Positions 43,918 to 53,228 of a DNA stretch of 64,000 bases are shown piece after piece. The stretch is from Halopseudomonas maritima (GTDB taxonomy: Bacteria > Pseudomonadota > Gammaproteobacteria > Pseudomonadales > Pseudomonadaceae), in NCBI RefSeq assembly GCF_021545785.1, contig NZ_CP079801.1, positions 3,282,001 to 3,346,000 on the forward strand. The letters are read 5' to 3'. The notes below the pieces were generated by a model. The model ran no database searches and was not told the DNA's origin. It was given only the letters and a program-made list of their open reading frames with translations. The first letter of the stretch is position 1; each line of letters begins with the position of its first letter. A program made the translations under genes and the position numbers.

Positions 43918-45009
43918 TCAGTCGCCGCGTATGGCCCGGATAAAGCCGTTATCCAGCCGGTCCTTTAGCCTCAGTGCCAGGCGGCTGCGCAGGGCGATAC
44001 CGTTGCGGGTAGCAATCGCCTGCTCGTCGGCTGTTGCCAACAGCGCCAGGCTATGGCGCGGCGGCTTGAACTGACGTGTCGCCTGGTCGCCGCACAGGAC
44101 TTGGCTAAGGTTCTCGGCCAGCACTGCGCCTTGCCTTACCGCTTGCACACCGTTGTGCGGACAAGCTGACAGGCTGGCGCAATCACCGGTCGCGAACACC
44201 GTCGGGTGACTGCTGCTTTGCAGGTTTGGCTGGATGCGTACGGCACCCGTTGCATCGCAGGTCATGGCGCTATCTGCGAGCCAGTGAGGCGCCATGTTGC
44301 CGCTTGCCAGCAGTGCTGCGTCCGCTGCGCCAATCACCTGGGTGTCTTGCCACAGCTGGCCGTTCTGGATGCCAGTGACAGTCACGCCCTCGTGATAACT
44401 AATACCTCGCTGACGCAGCAGGGGGCGTACCAGGTTGCCCGCGCGCGCCGGTAAAGCCGCCAACAGCGGCCCTGCACTGAACAGGTTTAACTGCGTTGCC
44501 GGTAGCAATCTGGCCAGCGCCAACGCCAGCTCTACAGCAGCGGCCCCGCCGCCGATGATCGCCAGGCGCTGTGGTGCGTTCTGTTGCTGCCATGTACGGC
44601 ACTGCTGATAGAGCCCGGCAAATGGCTTGGCCGGCAGCAGTGTAATGCTGTGATCGTTGTGAGCGGGTGCTTGTGGCGCGCCACCCACGCCCAGTGACAG
44701 CCACTGCCAGCGTATCCGGCTTTGGTCGGCCAGCTGTGCCTGCTGGCTGTTGGCGTCTAACTGTGTGATCTCGCCGAGCCGCAGCGATACGCCAACGGCA
44801 GCGCACAAAGGCGCCAGTTCAATGCAGCATTGCTCTGCTTGCCATCTGCCAGCCAGCAGTCCGGGTAGCATGCCGGAATACCAGGCCTGCGCGGTCGGGT
44901 TGATCAGGCAGCTGCCGACTGGCGCGTGGTATCCCTCGGCGCGCCAGCGCTGCAGAGTAACCAGGTGGGCATGGCCGGCGCCGGCCAGCAGCAGTGGAAC
45001 AGGGGGCAT
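43918..45009 (-). CDS. FAD/NAD(P)-dependent oxidoreductase (NDH-2/SelD-associated type)
   Basis: A 363-residue two-dinucleotide-binding-fold flavoprotein. The FAD fold starts L-L-A-G-A-G-H-A-H-L; the NAD(P) fold has I-I-G-G-G-A-A-A-V-E-L-A; the C-terminal FAD motif is V-F-A-T-G-D-C-A-S-L. The GAGHAH variant is found in family members fused to or neighbouring selenophosphate synthetase SelD in other bacteria, but no selD is next to it here. Substrate unknown. It is divergent from an MFS gene across a palindrome-containing intergenic region. Confidence 0.82.
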   Translation of the reverse strand: MPPVPLLLAGAGHAHLVTLQRWRAEGYHAPVGSCLINPTAQAWYSGMLPGLLAGRWQAEQCCIELAPLCAAVGVSLRLGEITQLDANSQQAQLADQSRIRWQWLSLGVGGAPQAPAHNDHSITLLPAKPFAGLYQQCRTWQQQNAPQRLAIIGGGAAAVELALALARLLPATQLNLFSAGPLLAALPARAGNLVRPLLRQRGISYHEGVTVTGIQNGQLWQDTQVIGAADAALLASGNMAPHWLADSAMTCDATGAVRIQPNLQSSSHPTVFATGDCASLSACPHNGVQAVRQGAVLAENLSQVLCGDQATRQFKPPRHSLALLATADEQAIATRNGIALRSRLALRLKDRLDNGFIRAIRGD

Positions 45010-45049
45010 CGTAGGGCTCCGGTTGGTGCGTAAATAGTCTTGGGTGATG

Positions 45050-45107
45050 GGTTCGCATTGGGTAGATTTATCTCAATATTTTGAAATCGACTTTCGCAGT
45101 GCGAACC
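45050..45107. promoter_or_regulatory. TTCGCA half-site array in the divergent promoter region
   Basis: GGTTCGCA (45050-45057) and TGCGAACC (45100-45107) form perfect 8-bp inverted arms. The right arm also contains a compact palindrome TTCGCA-G-TGCGAA (45093-45105). Thus three TTCGCA half-sites lie between the FAD oxidoreductase start (45009, minus) and the MFS start (45155, plus), with site centres about 50 bp apart, suitable for cooperative or looped binding. The regulator is unknown. Confidence 0.5.
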
Positions 45108-45154
45108 TGATACGCTCAAGATGCTGATAATTTAACTACAAGAAGGAGCATGGC

Positions 45155-46495
45155 GTGACCGAGAATAATAGCTATCCGTCGCCGGTGCGGGCTTGGTTGA
45201 CCGTTGGGATTTTGCTGGTTGCCTATGTTCTCTCCTTTGTAGATCGACAAATTTTGAACCTGCTGGTGGAGCCGATTCGCCGCGACCTGCAGATCAGTGA
45301 CACTGAAATGAGTCTGCTGATGGGGTTGTCTTTCGCCATCTTTTACACCGTAGCCGGAATTCCGCTGGGGCGGATTGCTGACAGCAAGAGCCGTCGCGGG
45401 TTGATTGCCGGCGGTGTGGCGGTATGGAGCTTGATGACCGCGTTCTGTGGCCTGGCGCAGCAGTATTGGCATTTTATTATTGGTCGTATCGGTGTGGGCG
45501 CGGGTGAAGCGGCGCTGTCGCCGGCGGCGTATTCGCTGATCGCTGACAGCTTCTCACCCAATCGCCGTGCAACGGCGATCAGTGTCTACGCGATGGGCAT
45601 CTACCTGGGCGCGGGCGCGGCCTTTCTGCTCGGCGGTATTGTGGTGACCTGGGCCAACGCCCGCGGCGCCATGGTGCTGCCGGTGTTGGGCGAGGTGCGT
45701 CCCTGGCAGCTGATCTTCCTGGTGCTCGGCGCCGTTGGCCTGATGTTCTGCCTGGTGCTGCTGGCCATCAAGGAGCCGACGCGTAAGGGCATTGGTGCTG
45801 GTGTGGCCGTGCCGCTCAAGGATGTTGCCAACTACCTGCTGGGCATTCGCAAGGCGGTGCTGTGTCACAACTTCGGGTTTGCCTGTCTGTCGTTTGCCTC
45901 CTATGGCGCGTCGGCCTGGATTCCGACCTTTTTTATTCGCAACCACGGGCTGACAGCGGGTGAGGTAGGCATTTATTACGGCTCGCTGGTCATGGTAGCC
46001 GGCTCGCTGGGGATCGTATTCGGTGGGCGCCTGGCGGATTTTCTGGCTCAGCGTGGCTGCCTGGATGCCAACATGCGGGTCGGTCTGCTGTCGGCTATCC
46101 TGACCCTGCTGTGCAACGTGGTGTACTTGGTCGACAACATGCCGCTGCTGTGGACCATCATGTTCTTTAACGTCTTCACCGTAGCCATGCCCTTTGGTGT
46201 GGCGCCGGCGGCTATTCAGGAGATCATGCCCAACGCTATGCGCGGCCAGGCCTCGGCCATCTATCTGTTTACCATCACCCTGATTGGCCTGGGTATCGGC
46301 CCAACCGCTGTGGCCATGTTTACCGACTATGTGTTCCAGGACGACATGGCGGTACGTTATTCCATATTCATCGTTGCCAGCGTGATAACCGTGGGCTCCA
46401 TCATCCTTCTGGCCATGGGGCTCAAACCCTACCGGGAGGCACGGGACACGCTGACACGCTGGGGTGAACAACAGGCTCAGCCGAGCCAGGGGTAA
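45155..46495 (+). CDS. MFS transporter (spinster-like)
   Basis: A 446-residue 12-helix carrier. V-L-S-F-V-D-R-Q-I-L-N-L-L-V-E-P-I at helix 1, G-I-P-L-G-R-I-A-D-S-K-S-R-R after helix 2 and R-I-G-V-G-A-G-E-A-A-L-S-P are typical of the spinster-type MFS group. The GTG start has AAGGAG six bases upstream. The substrate is unknown; being directly before a thiolase and an acyl-CoA dehydrogenase, it may carry an organic acid or lipid-derived compound (inference). Confidence 0.9.
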   Translation: MTENNSYPSPVRAWLTVGILLVAYVLSFVDRQILNLLVEPIRRDLQISDTEMSLLMGLSFAIFYTVAGIPLGRIADSKSRRGLIAGGVAVWSLMTAFCGLAQQYWHFIIGRIGVGAGEAALSPAAYSLIADSFSPNRRATAISVYAMGIYLGAGAAFLLGGIVVTWANARGAMVLPVLGEVRPWQLIFLVLGAVGLMFCLVLLAIKEPTRKGIGAGVAVPLKDVANYLLGIRKAVLCHNFGFACLSFASYGASAWIPTFFIRNHGLTAGEVGIYYGSLVMVAGSLGIVFGGRLADFLAQRGCLDANMRVGLLSAILTLLCNVVYLVDNMPLLWTIMFFNVFTVAMPFGVAPAAIQEIMPNAMRGQASAIYLFTITLIGLGIGPTAVAMFTDYVFQDDMAVRYSIFIVASVITVGSIILLAMGLKPYREARDTLTRWGEQQAQPSQG

Positions 46496-46542
46496 CCTTG
46501 GCAGCCGGCTGAAGTACTTGAATTACAACAGGAGCTAAACAC

Positions 46543-47727
46543 ATGACAGACGCAGTTATCGTATCCACGGCCCGTACCGGCCTGGGCAAATCCTACCGTG
46601 GCGCACTGAACAACACCCACAGTGTTGACATGGCCGGCTTCGTCATCGAAGAAGCCGTCAAGCGTGCAGGTATCGACCCGGCACTGGTTGAAGACGTCAT
46701 CCTCGGCGCGACCTTCCACGAAGGTGCTCAGGGCAAGAACATGGCGCGTCTGGCTGCCATTCGTGGCGGTCTGCCGGTCACTACTGCCGGTATGTCCCTG
46801 AACCGTTTCTGCAGCTCCGGCCTGCAGTCCATCGCCATTGCCGCCCAGCGTGTTGTCAGCGAAAAGATCCCGGCTATTGTTGCCGGTGGCGTTGAGTCCA
46901 TCAGCCTGTGTCAGAACGACAAGATCAACATGTTCCACGGCACCAACGAGTGGATCATGAAGAACAAGCCGGAGCTGTACCTGTCCATGATCGAAACGGC
47001 CGACATCGTAGCCCAGCGCTACAACGTCAGCCGTGAGTCCCAGGACGAGTACTCGCTGCTGAGCCAGCAACGCGTTGCTGCCGGTCAGCAGAGCGGCAAG
47101 TTTGCCGACGAAATCGTGCCGTTCAAGACCATCATGAAGGTTCAGAACAAGGAAACCGGCGAAGTCTCCGATCAGGAAGTGGTTCTGGATCGTGACGAGT
47201 GCAACCGTCCGGGTACCACCCTGGAAGGCCTGTCCTCCCTGCAGCCGGTTCGTGGCCCGGGCAACTTCATCACCGCCGGTAACGCCAGCCAGCTGTCTGA
47301 CGGTGCTTCCGTTTGCACCGTGATGAACAGCAAGGTGGCTGAGCAGCTGAACGTTGAGCCCATGGGTATCTTCCGTGGCTTCGCCGTTGCCGGTTGCGAG
47401 CCTGACGAAATGGGCATCGGCCCGGTCTTCGCCATTCCGCGCCTGCTGGAGCGTAACGGCCTGAAAATGGACGACATCGGCCTGTGGGAATTGAATGAAG
47501 CTTTCGCTTCCCAGGTTGTCTACTGCCGCGACAAGCTGGGCATCCCGGCTGAAAACCTGAACGTCAACGGCGGCTCCATCGCCATCGGTCACCCCTACGG
47601 TGTAACCGGCTCCCGCCTGACCGGCCACGCGCTGATTGAAGGCAAACGCCGCGGCGTCAAGTACGTGGTTGTCACCATGTGCATCGGCGGTGGCCAGGGC
47701 GCAGCGGGTCTGTTTGAGATCGTATAA
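46543..47727 (+). CDS. Acetyl-CoA C-acyltransferase (thiolase)
   Basis: A 394-residue thiolase catalysing CoA-dependent cleavage of 3-ketoacyl-CoA (or the reverse). The acyl-accepting Cys90 lies in L-N-R-F-C-S-S-G-L-Q-S. The E-L-N-E-A-F-A, G-G-S-I-A-I-G-H-P-Y-G and C-I-G-G-G-Q-G (Cys380) motifs complete the active site. A CAGGAG box precedes the ATG. Its codon use looks strongly biased to preferred C-ending codons, suggesting high expression. With the acyl-CoA dehydrogenase downstream it points to fatty-acid-type beta-oxidation. Confidence 0.93.
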   Translation: MTDAVIVSTARTGLGKSYRGALNNTHSVDMAGFVIEEAVKRAGIDPALVEDVILGATFHEGAQGKNMARLAAIRGGLPVTTAGMSLNRFCSSGLQSIAIAAQRVVSEKIPAIVAGGVESISLCQNDKINMFHGTNEWIMKNKPELYLSMIETADIVAQRYNVSRESQDEYSLLSQQRVAAGQQSGKFADEIVPFKTIMKVQNKETGEVSDQEVVLDRDECNRPGTTLEGLSSLQPVRGPGNFITAGNASQLSDGASVCTVMNSKVAEQLNVEPMGIFRGFAVAGCEPDEMGIGPVFAIPRLLERNGLKMDDIGLWELNEAFASQVVYCRDKLGIPAENLNVNGGSIAIGHPYGVTGSRLTGHALIEGKRRGVKYVVVTMCIGGGQGAAGLFEIV

Positions 47728-47741
47728 ACCTTGAAGACGAA

Positions 47742-47762
47742 TGCGCCAGCTATGCTGGCGCA
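47742..47762 (+). terminator. Hairpin after the thiolase gene
   Basis: TGCGCCAGC-TAT-GCTGGCGCA is a perfect 9-bp stem with a 3-nt loop, 14 bp after the stop. No T-run follows, so termination efficiency is uncertain. Confidence 0.55.
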
Positions 47763-47764
47763 CG

Positions 47765-47840
47765 GGCTATAGGCTGGAGGCTGAAAGGAGCCGCTCACTG
47801 CGGGGCTGACCTTCCAGCTTTCAGCCTATAGCCTTCAGCC
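47765..47840. repeat. Heptad-built inverted repeat, copy 2 (thiolase-dehydrogenase gap)
   Basis: The left arm (47765-47788) reads GGCTATA-GGCTGGA-GGCTGAA-AGG. The right arm (47811-47840), reverse-complemented, reads GGCTGAA-GGCTATA-GGCTGAA-AGCTGGAAG. The arms pair with a one-heptad offset. It sits in the 170-bp gap before the acyl-CoA dehydrogenase, directly after a terminator-like hairpin. Confidence 0.75.
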
Positions 47841-47897
47841 TCGTCGAAAATAGCCTACTATTTGCGGGTTCCTGCAGTACCCGCAGGAGTCTGTACT

Positions 47898-49697
47898 TTG
47901 TCCCAAAAAATCATCAATACCGACGACCTGGCGTTTCTGCTCTATGAAATGCTGGATATCGAGCGTTTTACCCAATTTCCGCGTTATGAAGACCACAGCC
48001 GCGACACCTTTGACGCTGCCATTGAGCTGGCGCTGAAGGTCGCGAGCGAAACTTTCGCACCGCACAACCGCCTGTGTGATGAAGACGAGCCGCGTTTTGA
48101 AAACGGTAAAGTCGTGATTCGCCCGGAAGTTTCCGAGGCGCTGGCCGTGCTGCGTGACACCGGCCTGATGGCGGCCTCGCAGGACTATGAGCGCGGCGGT
48201 ATGCAGCTGCCGGCGGCTGTCTCCCAGACCTGTATTGGCCTGATCAAGGGCGCCAACGTCAGCACCCAGGCATACGCCGGTCTGACCATCGCCGCCTGCA
48301 ACCTGATCATGGCCCACGGCACCGACGAGCAGAAACAGCGTTACGCCGAGCCGATGATGGCTGGTCGCTTCTTCGGCACCATGTGCCTGACCGAGCCGCA
48401 TGCCGGCTCCTCACTGGGCGACATCAAGTCCCGCGCGGTGCCACAGGACGACGGCACTTACCGCATCAGCGGCAACAAGATCTTCATCTCCGCCGGTGAC
48501 CACGAGCTGAGCGAAAACATCGTGCATCTGGTGCTGGCCAAGCTGCCCGACGCGCCGCCCGGCGCCAAGGGTATCTCGCTGTTTATCGTGCCCAAGTTTC
48601 TGGTCAACGACGACGGCAGCCTCGGCGAGCGCAACGACGTTCAACTGGCGGGCCTGATCCACAAGATGGGTTACCGCGGCACCACCTCCACCATGCTCAA
48701 CTTTGGCGAGAAGGGCGGGGCGGTCGGTTATCTGGTCGGCGAGCCGCACAACGGCCTGGCAGGCATGTTCCACATGATGAACGAAGCCCGCATTGGCGTG
48801 GGTCTGGGTTCGGTCATGCTGGGGTACACCGGTTACCTGCACGCGCTGGAATACGCCCGTGAGCGTACCCAGGGCCGTGGCATGGCAGAACGTGACCCGA
48901 ACACCCCGATGATCCCGCTGGTGCAGCACGCCGACGTTCGTCGTCTGCTGCTGGCGCAGAAAGCCTTCGTCGAAGGCGGTCTGTCGCTGTGCCTGTTCTC
49001 CTCGACGCTGGTCGATGAGAAGAAGCATTCGCCGGACGCTGCCGTGCGTGAAGAGGCTGCTGGTCTGCTCGACCTGCTGACGCCTATCGTCAAATCCTGG
49101 CCGTCGCAGTTCTGTCTGGAAGCCAACAGCCTGGCGATTCAGGTGCACGGTGGCTACGGCTACACCCGTGAATACCCGGTCGAGCAGTTCTACCGCGACA
49201 ACCGCCTGAATCCGATCCACGAAGGCACCCACGGCATTCAGGGGCAGGATCTGCTGGGCCGCAAGGTCAGCATGGCCGGTGGCCGTTTCTATCAGAGTCT
49301 GCTGACCCGCATTCGCGCCACGCTGGACGAGTGTGCAAACGCCTCTGAGCTGAAGGCCAACGCCGAGCTGCTGGGCGCTGCGCTGAGCACTGTCGAAGGC
49401 GTGACTGAAGCCCTGCAGGCGATGAAGAAGAGCGAGCCCGATCGCGCGCTGGCCAACGCCTACCTGTACATGGAGTGCTTCGGCCATCTGGTTGTCGGCT
49501 GGCTCTGGCTGCGTCAGGCGCAGGCTGCACTGCGCGGTCTGCAGAACGGCGGTGAGCGGCCGGCGAGCTTCTACCAGGGCAAGCTCAACGCCTGTGATTA
49601 CTTCCTGCGCTACGAACTGCCCAAGCCGCTGGCGCTGGCAGAGGTGCTGCGCAGCGCCGACCGCACCACGCTGGACATGCCGCTGGATTGCTTCTGA
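47898..49697 (+). CDS. Acyl-CoA dehydrogenase, long C-terminally extended type
   Basis: A 599-residue flavoprotein of the FadE/DmdC-like long acyl-CoA dehydrogenase group. It has C-L-T-E-P-H-A-G-S-S-L-G-D (FAD/substrate binding), H-G-G-Y-G-Y-T-R-E-Y-P-V-E and the I-H-E-G-T-H-G-I-Q segment carrying the likely catalytic Glu, then a C-terminal helical extension of about 130 residues. I chose the TTG at 47898, which has AGGAG 8 bases upstream; an in-frame start at 47862 has no such box. The chemistry is alpha,beta-dehydrogenation of an acyl-CoA; chain length is not inferable. Confidence 0.92.
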   Translation: MSQKIINTDDLAFLLYEMLDIERFTQFPRYEDHSRDTFDAAIELALKVASETFAPHNRLCDEDEPRFENGKVVIRPEVSEALAVLRDTGLMAASQDYERGGMQLPAAVSQTCIGLIKGANVSTQAYAGLTIAACNLIMAHGTDEQKQRYAEPMMAGRFFGTMCLTEPHAGSSLGDIKSRAVPQDDGTYRISGNKIFISAGDHELSENIVHLVLAKLPDAPPGAKGISLFIVPKFLVNDDGSLGERNDVQLAGLIHKMGYRGTTSTMLNFGEKGGAVGYLVGEPHNGLAGMFHMMNEARIGVGLGSVMLGYTGYLHALEYARERTQGRGMAERDPNTPMIPLVQHADVRRLLLAQKAFVEGGLSLCLFSSTLVDEKKHSPDAAVREEAAGLLDLLTPIVKSWPSQFCLEANSLAIQVHGGYGYTREYPVEQFYRDNRLNPIHEGTHGIQGQDLLGRKVSMAGGRFYQSLLTRIRATLDECANASELKANAELLGAALSTVEGVTEALQAMKKSEPDRALANAYLYMECFGHLVVGWLWLRQAQAALRGLQNGGERPASFYQGKLNACDYFLRYELPKPLALAEVLRSADRTTLDMPLDCF

Positions 49698-49714
49698 TCC
49701 TGCAGGTGTGACGA

Positions 49715-49742
49715 AAAGCCGGGCCTTGTGCCCGGTTTTTTT
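49715..49742 (+). terminator. Rho-independent terminator after the acyl-CoA dehydrogenase
   Basis: AAAAG, then CCGGGC-CTTGT-GCCCGG directly followed by seven T residues: a 6-bp GC stem with a 5-nt loop and canonical U-tract, 18 bp after the stop. Confidence 0.88.
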
Positions 49743-49903
49743 GTGGCTGATACCGGTGGTTGAGCTTGGCGGGCTCGCAGAGTAAGACGTTGTTTTTCCT
49801 TGCTTTATGAGAGGTGCTGTGCGAGGACGAAAGAAGGTTTTTTTGATCTTTACACTTCCTTTGCTGATAGATAATACGTCTCATTTTTTGTACACTCCGG
49901 CCC

Positions 49904-49922
49904 GCTAATAAGAATCGTTAAA
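49904..49922 (+). promoter_or_regulatory. Candidate Fur box upstream of the TonB receptor
   Basis: GCTAATAAGAATCGTTAAA matches the 19-bp Fur consensus GATAATGATAATCATTATC at 13 positions, with the core AATAAGAATCGTTA matching best. It lies 105 bp before the receptor ATG. Iron-repressed control is normal for this receptor family. The rest of gap 49743-50027 is AT-rich at 49795-49900 and probably holds the promoter. Confidence 0.5.
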
Positions 49923-50027
49923 TCCCTCCCTTGGTAGCTATCCAGCGGCCGCTGTGTGCAGCGCTGCGGCTGTGCTGTTGCCGTCTGATTATGCAAGGGG
50001 GGCAGCACATCAGGAGCTTCAACCACA

Positions 50028-52139
50028 ATGACAGGTAATCATCGCCGCCTTGGCATTACGGCAGTTCTCAGCGCGGCTGCTTTCGCGCAGTTGGCGCAGG
50101 CCAGTGAGATAGAGCCGGATCAGCAGCAAAACGGGCATGAGGTACAGATGCTCGCGCCGGTCGTGATCCAGGGTGACGTGCTGGGCAGTGCCAGCGAGGA
50201 AGAGGTACGCAGGTACGCGGGCAGCCGCAGCGTGGTGCAGGCGCAGGCGCTTGAAGGGGCGAGCGTACGGGGACTGGATGATGCCCTGCAGCGTGTTCCG
50301 GGGGTGAAAATCTTCGATGAGACCGGTACCGGCGTGCTACCCCAGTTATCCGTTCGTGGCCTGTATGAAAGCCGCAGCGGGCGTGTTCAGGCGCTGTCCG
50401 ACGGTATTCCGCTGGCATTGGCGCCCTACGGTCAGACCAGTTTGTCACTGTTTCCGCAGACTCTGGCGACGGTTGAGCGCATTGACATCGTGCGGGGCGG
50501 CGCCTCTGTGCAGTACGGGCCGAACAACGTCGGCGGCGTGGTCAACTTCATCAGCCGGCCAATCCCGGAAAAGTGGGAGACCTCGTTGTCGCAGCGCATT
50601 ACTTTCGCACCTGCCGGTCGTCAGCTGTACGACAGCTACCTGGGTACAGGCGGGCGGTTGAGCGACAACCTGCGTCTGCAGCTGGACCTCAACACGATCA
50701 CTGGCGAGTATGGCCGTGAGCACTCCGAGACCGACGTGCAGAATTATCGGCTGCGTGGCGAGTGGGATATTGATGACACCCGCAGACTGAGCTTTGGCGT
50801 GCAGCGGTATATCGCCGACATGGAGTTGGCGGGTGCCCTGAGCGTGGCAGATTACAAGGATGATCCTCGGCAATCGACGCGCAACATGGACAGTTTTGAA
50901 GGTGACAGTGATCGTCTCTGGGGAACCTATAGCCAGTATTTTGGTGCGGTGGGGCCGTTCGATGATGTCGAGTTCAGCTGGACGAATTTTGCGCATAACA
51001 GCTACCGCAACTTCCTCATCGGCCTGCCATTCGACCCAGCTGCGACGCCAACCAATTTTCAGGACGCCCCGCGTGATTTCCGGGTATGGGGTAGCGAGCC
51101 GCGTGTGAGCCTAAGCCTGTATGGCGATGATGTCAGTCAGACTTGGCTGCTGGGTGCGCGTCTGGTTAAGGAGAATGTCGACTTCGATGTCAACAACCAG
51201 GACCTGGCGACCGGGGCGACTCGGGTGGTGCGTGACTGGGTATTTGATACCGAGGGCAAGGCAGCTTATGTGAGCAACGAGATCATCTTACTGGATGAAC
51301 GTCTGACCATAACCCCGGGTTTGCGCTACGAACACGCGACCATGGAGTATGAAGGTTCGGTTAATGGGACTGTGCAAACTCCACAGAAAAATGTCGCTGA
51401 AGAGTGGCTGCCCGGTTTGACCGTGGGGTATCAGGCCACCGACGACTGGTTTGTCTACGCTAATGCCCAGCGTTCGCTGCGCCTTCCACAGGTGTTCCAG
51501 ATCGTCAGAGATGGCGTTGTGCAGGCAGAAATTTCGCGTAACTACGAGATCGGGACCCGCTTCACGCCAATGGCTGCGCTGCGCATTGATGTGGGTGTGT
51601 ACCGCATCGACTTTGATGATCAGATCGTGTTCGCCAATGGCAGCTTCAGAAACCTGGGCAGTACCCGTCATCAGGGACTTGAGACCGAGGCCTTCTGGAC
51701 GCCAGCGGCCGTCCCCGGTCTCGATTTGCACGCCAGCTACGCGTACCTGGATGCCGAGCAGCGCGCTGGCGCCTTCAAGGGTAAGGAAGTGCCCTACAGC
51801 TCCAAGCACCAGTTCAGCGTCGATGCACGTTACCGGTTTGCCGGTTCCTGGACCTATCAGATCGACGGCCTGTACGTAAGTAGTGCGTATTCCGACAGCG
51901 CCAACAGCCAAGAGGAAAATGCTACCGCCTCGGTCGGTGAGTTGCCTGCCTATTGGGTCTGGAATACCGCGATCGAGCGGGAGTTCAAGCTGCAAGACGA
52001 GCGTGTGCTGACGACCTCGGCCGGGGTGAGCAACCTCTTTGATCGTCGCTACTATTTCCGCGGCATTGATACCAGCCCCCTGGGTCGCCAGCCGGCGCCC
52101 GGTCGCACTCTGACAGTGGCGATGAACTACCGCTTTTGA
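50028..52139 (+). CDS. TonB-dependent outer membrane receptor (FecA-like siderophore/iron type)
   Basis: A 703-residue receptor. A signal peptide (to about residue 26, A-Q-A-S-E) precedes a TonB-box-like region, the plug domain (L-D-D-A-L-Q-R-V-P-G-V-K-I, L-S-V-R-G-L-Y, D-G-I-P-L, V-E-R-I-D-I-V-R-G-G-A-S-V-Q-Y-G-P-N-N-V-G-G-V) and a 22-strand barrel ending in M-N-Y-R-F with the terminal Phe. The plug is closest to Fe-dicitrate-type receptors, but no FecR/FecI-type signalling extension or fecIR genes are seen. A Fur-box-like site lies upstream. Confidence 0.92.
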   Translation: MTGNHRRLGITAVLSAAAFAQLAQASEIEPDQQQNGHEVQMLAPVVIQGDVLGSASEEEVRRYAGSRSVVQAQALEGASVRGLDDALQRVPGVKIFDETGTGVLPQLSVRGLYESRSGRVQALSDGIPLALAPYGQTSLSLFPQTLATVERIDIVRGGASVQYGPNNVGGVVNFISRPIPEKWETSLSQRITFAPAGRQLYDSYLGTGGRLSDNLRLQLDLNTITGEYGREHSETDVQNYRLRGEWDIDDTRRLSFGVQRYIADMELAGALSVADYKDDPRQSTRNMDSFEGDSDRLWGTYSQYFGAVGPFDDVEFSWTNFAHNSYRNFLIGLPFDPAATPTNFQDAPRDFRVWGSEPRVSLSLYGDDVSQTWLLGARLVKENVDFDVNNQDLATGATRVVRDWVFDTEGKAAYVSNEIILLDERLTITPGLRYEHATMEYEGSVNGTVQTPQKNVAEEWLPGLTVGYQATDDWFVYANAQRSLRLPQVFQIVRDGVVQAEISRNYEIGTRFTPMAALRIDVGVYRIDFDDQIVFANGSFRNLGSTRHQGLETEAFWTPAAVPGLDLHASYAYLDAEQRAGAFKGKEVPYSSKHQFSVDARYRFAGSWTYQIDGLYVSSAYSDSANSQEENATASVGELPAYWVWNTAIEREFKLQDERVLTTSAGVSNLFDRRYYFRGIDTSPLGRQPAPGRTLTVAMNYRF

Positions 52140-52527
52140 GGCGTAGACGGTAGCCGAGTTATTGGTCTGTCGTTCAGCCAGGGCTGTGTTGCTTGGCCCT
52201 GGCTGAACCCAATCTTACGGGCTGCGGCGTACTCAAACGTCGCTTCTGCAATGCGCTGGTCGCCGAAGCCCGGCGCTTTGGCACGTACCTGACTAGGTCC
52301 GTGATGACCTTTTCCGCAGAGACGTACTGTCTTACGTCCTCAGCCAACGGAGCGCAGAGTCCATCGACCACTGCGTCCATCCTGGCGTCTTGAAGCTGGC
52401 TAGCAGGTAGCCAAGGCGTTGTTTTACGTGAGGGGCGACAGAGCCCTCTTGCTGGCGGGCCAAACCATATGGCCTGAGACCCGCTGCGGTGCTGCCCGGC
52501 CGGTGACCGTTAGGGTATCCTTGCCCC
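52140..52527. other. 388-bp gap without a credible gene
   Basis: The region between the TonB receptor and yigZ holds only short overlapping frames on both strands. On the minus strand one frame (start 52380) and another closing at about 52143 each look locally protein-like but switch frame, as in a decayed gene remnant. No hairpin terminator with T-run was seen after the receptor. I do not call a gene here. Confidence 0.4.
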
Positions 52528-53118
52528 ATGTATAGTCTTGCTCAGCCCGTCTCCCACACACTGGACATTCGCAAAAGCCGCTTCCTTGCCTGCGTCGAAC
52601 CCTGCACCGATCGCGCCGCTGCGCAGGTGCGGGTTAATGAGCTACGCGCGCAGCACCCCGGCTGCGCGCATGTTTGCTGGGCATTGCTGGCTGGCGGGCA
52701 TAGCGCGGCGGTGGACGATGGCGAGCCCTCCGGCACTGCGGGGCGACCCATGCTGGATGTTCTGCGTCATCAGCAGCTAGACGGCGTGTTGGCGACCGTG
52801 GTGCGCTATTTTGGCGGGGTAAAGCTGGGGGCTGGCGGGTTGGTACGCGCCTACACCGATGCGGTGGCCCAGGCGCTGCTGCAGGCTGAAAAAATTGAGC
52901 ATATCCCGAGCCAGACGTTGAACTGTGAACTGGCCTACGCCCACGAAGGCATAGCCCGCAATCTGATCGCTGAGTTGGGTGGTGAGCTGCTTGAGGTGAG
53001 CCACGGCCAGACGGTACGTCTGCACGTCCGCTTGCCCGCCACGGCGGTTGAGACCCTGCACGAACAGCTGCTTGCTATCACCCGCGGTGAGCTTGGTTGG
53101 GTGCTCGCGACCGGCTGA
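52528..53118 (+). CDS. yigZ: YigZ/IMPACT family protein
   Basis: A 196-residue protein of the UPF0029/IMPACT family. The conserved core is D-D-G-E-P-S-G-T-A-G-R-P-M-L, then V-V-R-Y-F-G-G-V-K-L-G-A-G-G-L-V-R-A-Y; the N-terminal K-S-R-F-L-A segment is also typical. The C-terminal domain (about 140-196) has an EF-G-like fold in solved homologues. Its cellular role in bacteria is not settled. Confidence 0.93.
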   Translation: MYSLAQPVSHTLDIRKSRFLACVEPCTDRAAAQVRVNELRAQHPGCAHVCWALLAGGHSAAVDDGEPSGTAGRPMLDVLRHQQLDGVLATVVRYFGGVKLGAGGLVRAYTDAVAQALLQAEKIEHIPSQTLNCELAYAHEGIARNLIAELGGELLEVSHGQTVRLHVRLPATAVETLHEQLLAITRGELGWVLATG

Positions 53119-53228
53119 GTCAGTGAGTGCGTCGCTTTTATTAATTTGTTTCTGCCCACACAGTCTTGGGGCTGCCGTTGCTATATGCTGACCCCTCTCA
53201 GCTAATACACCACCGGTAAGGACACACT

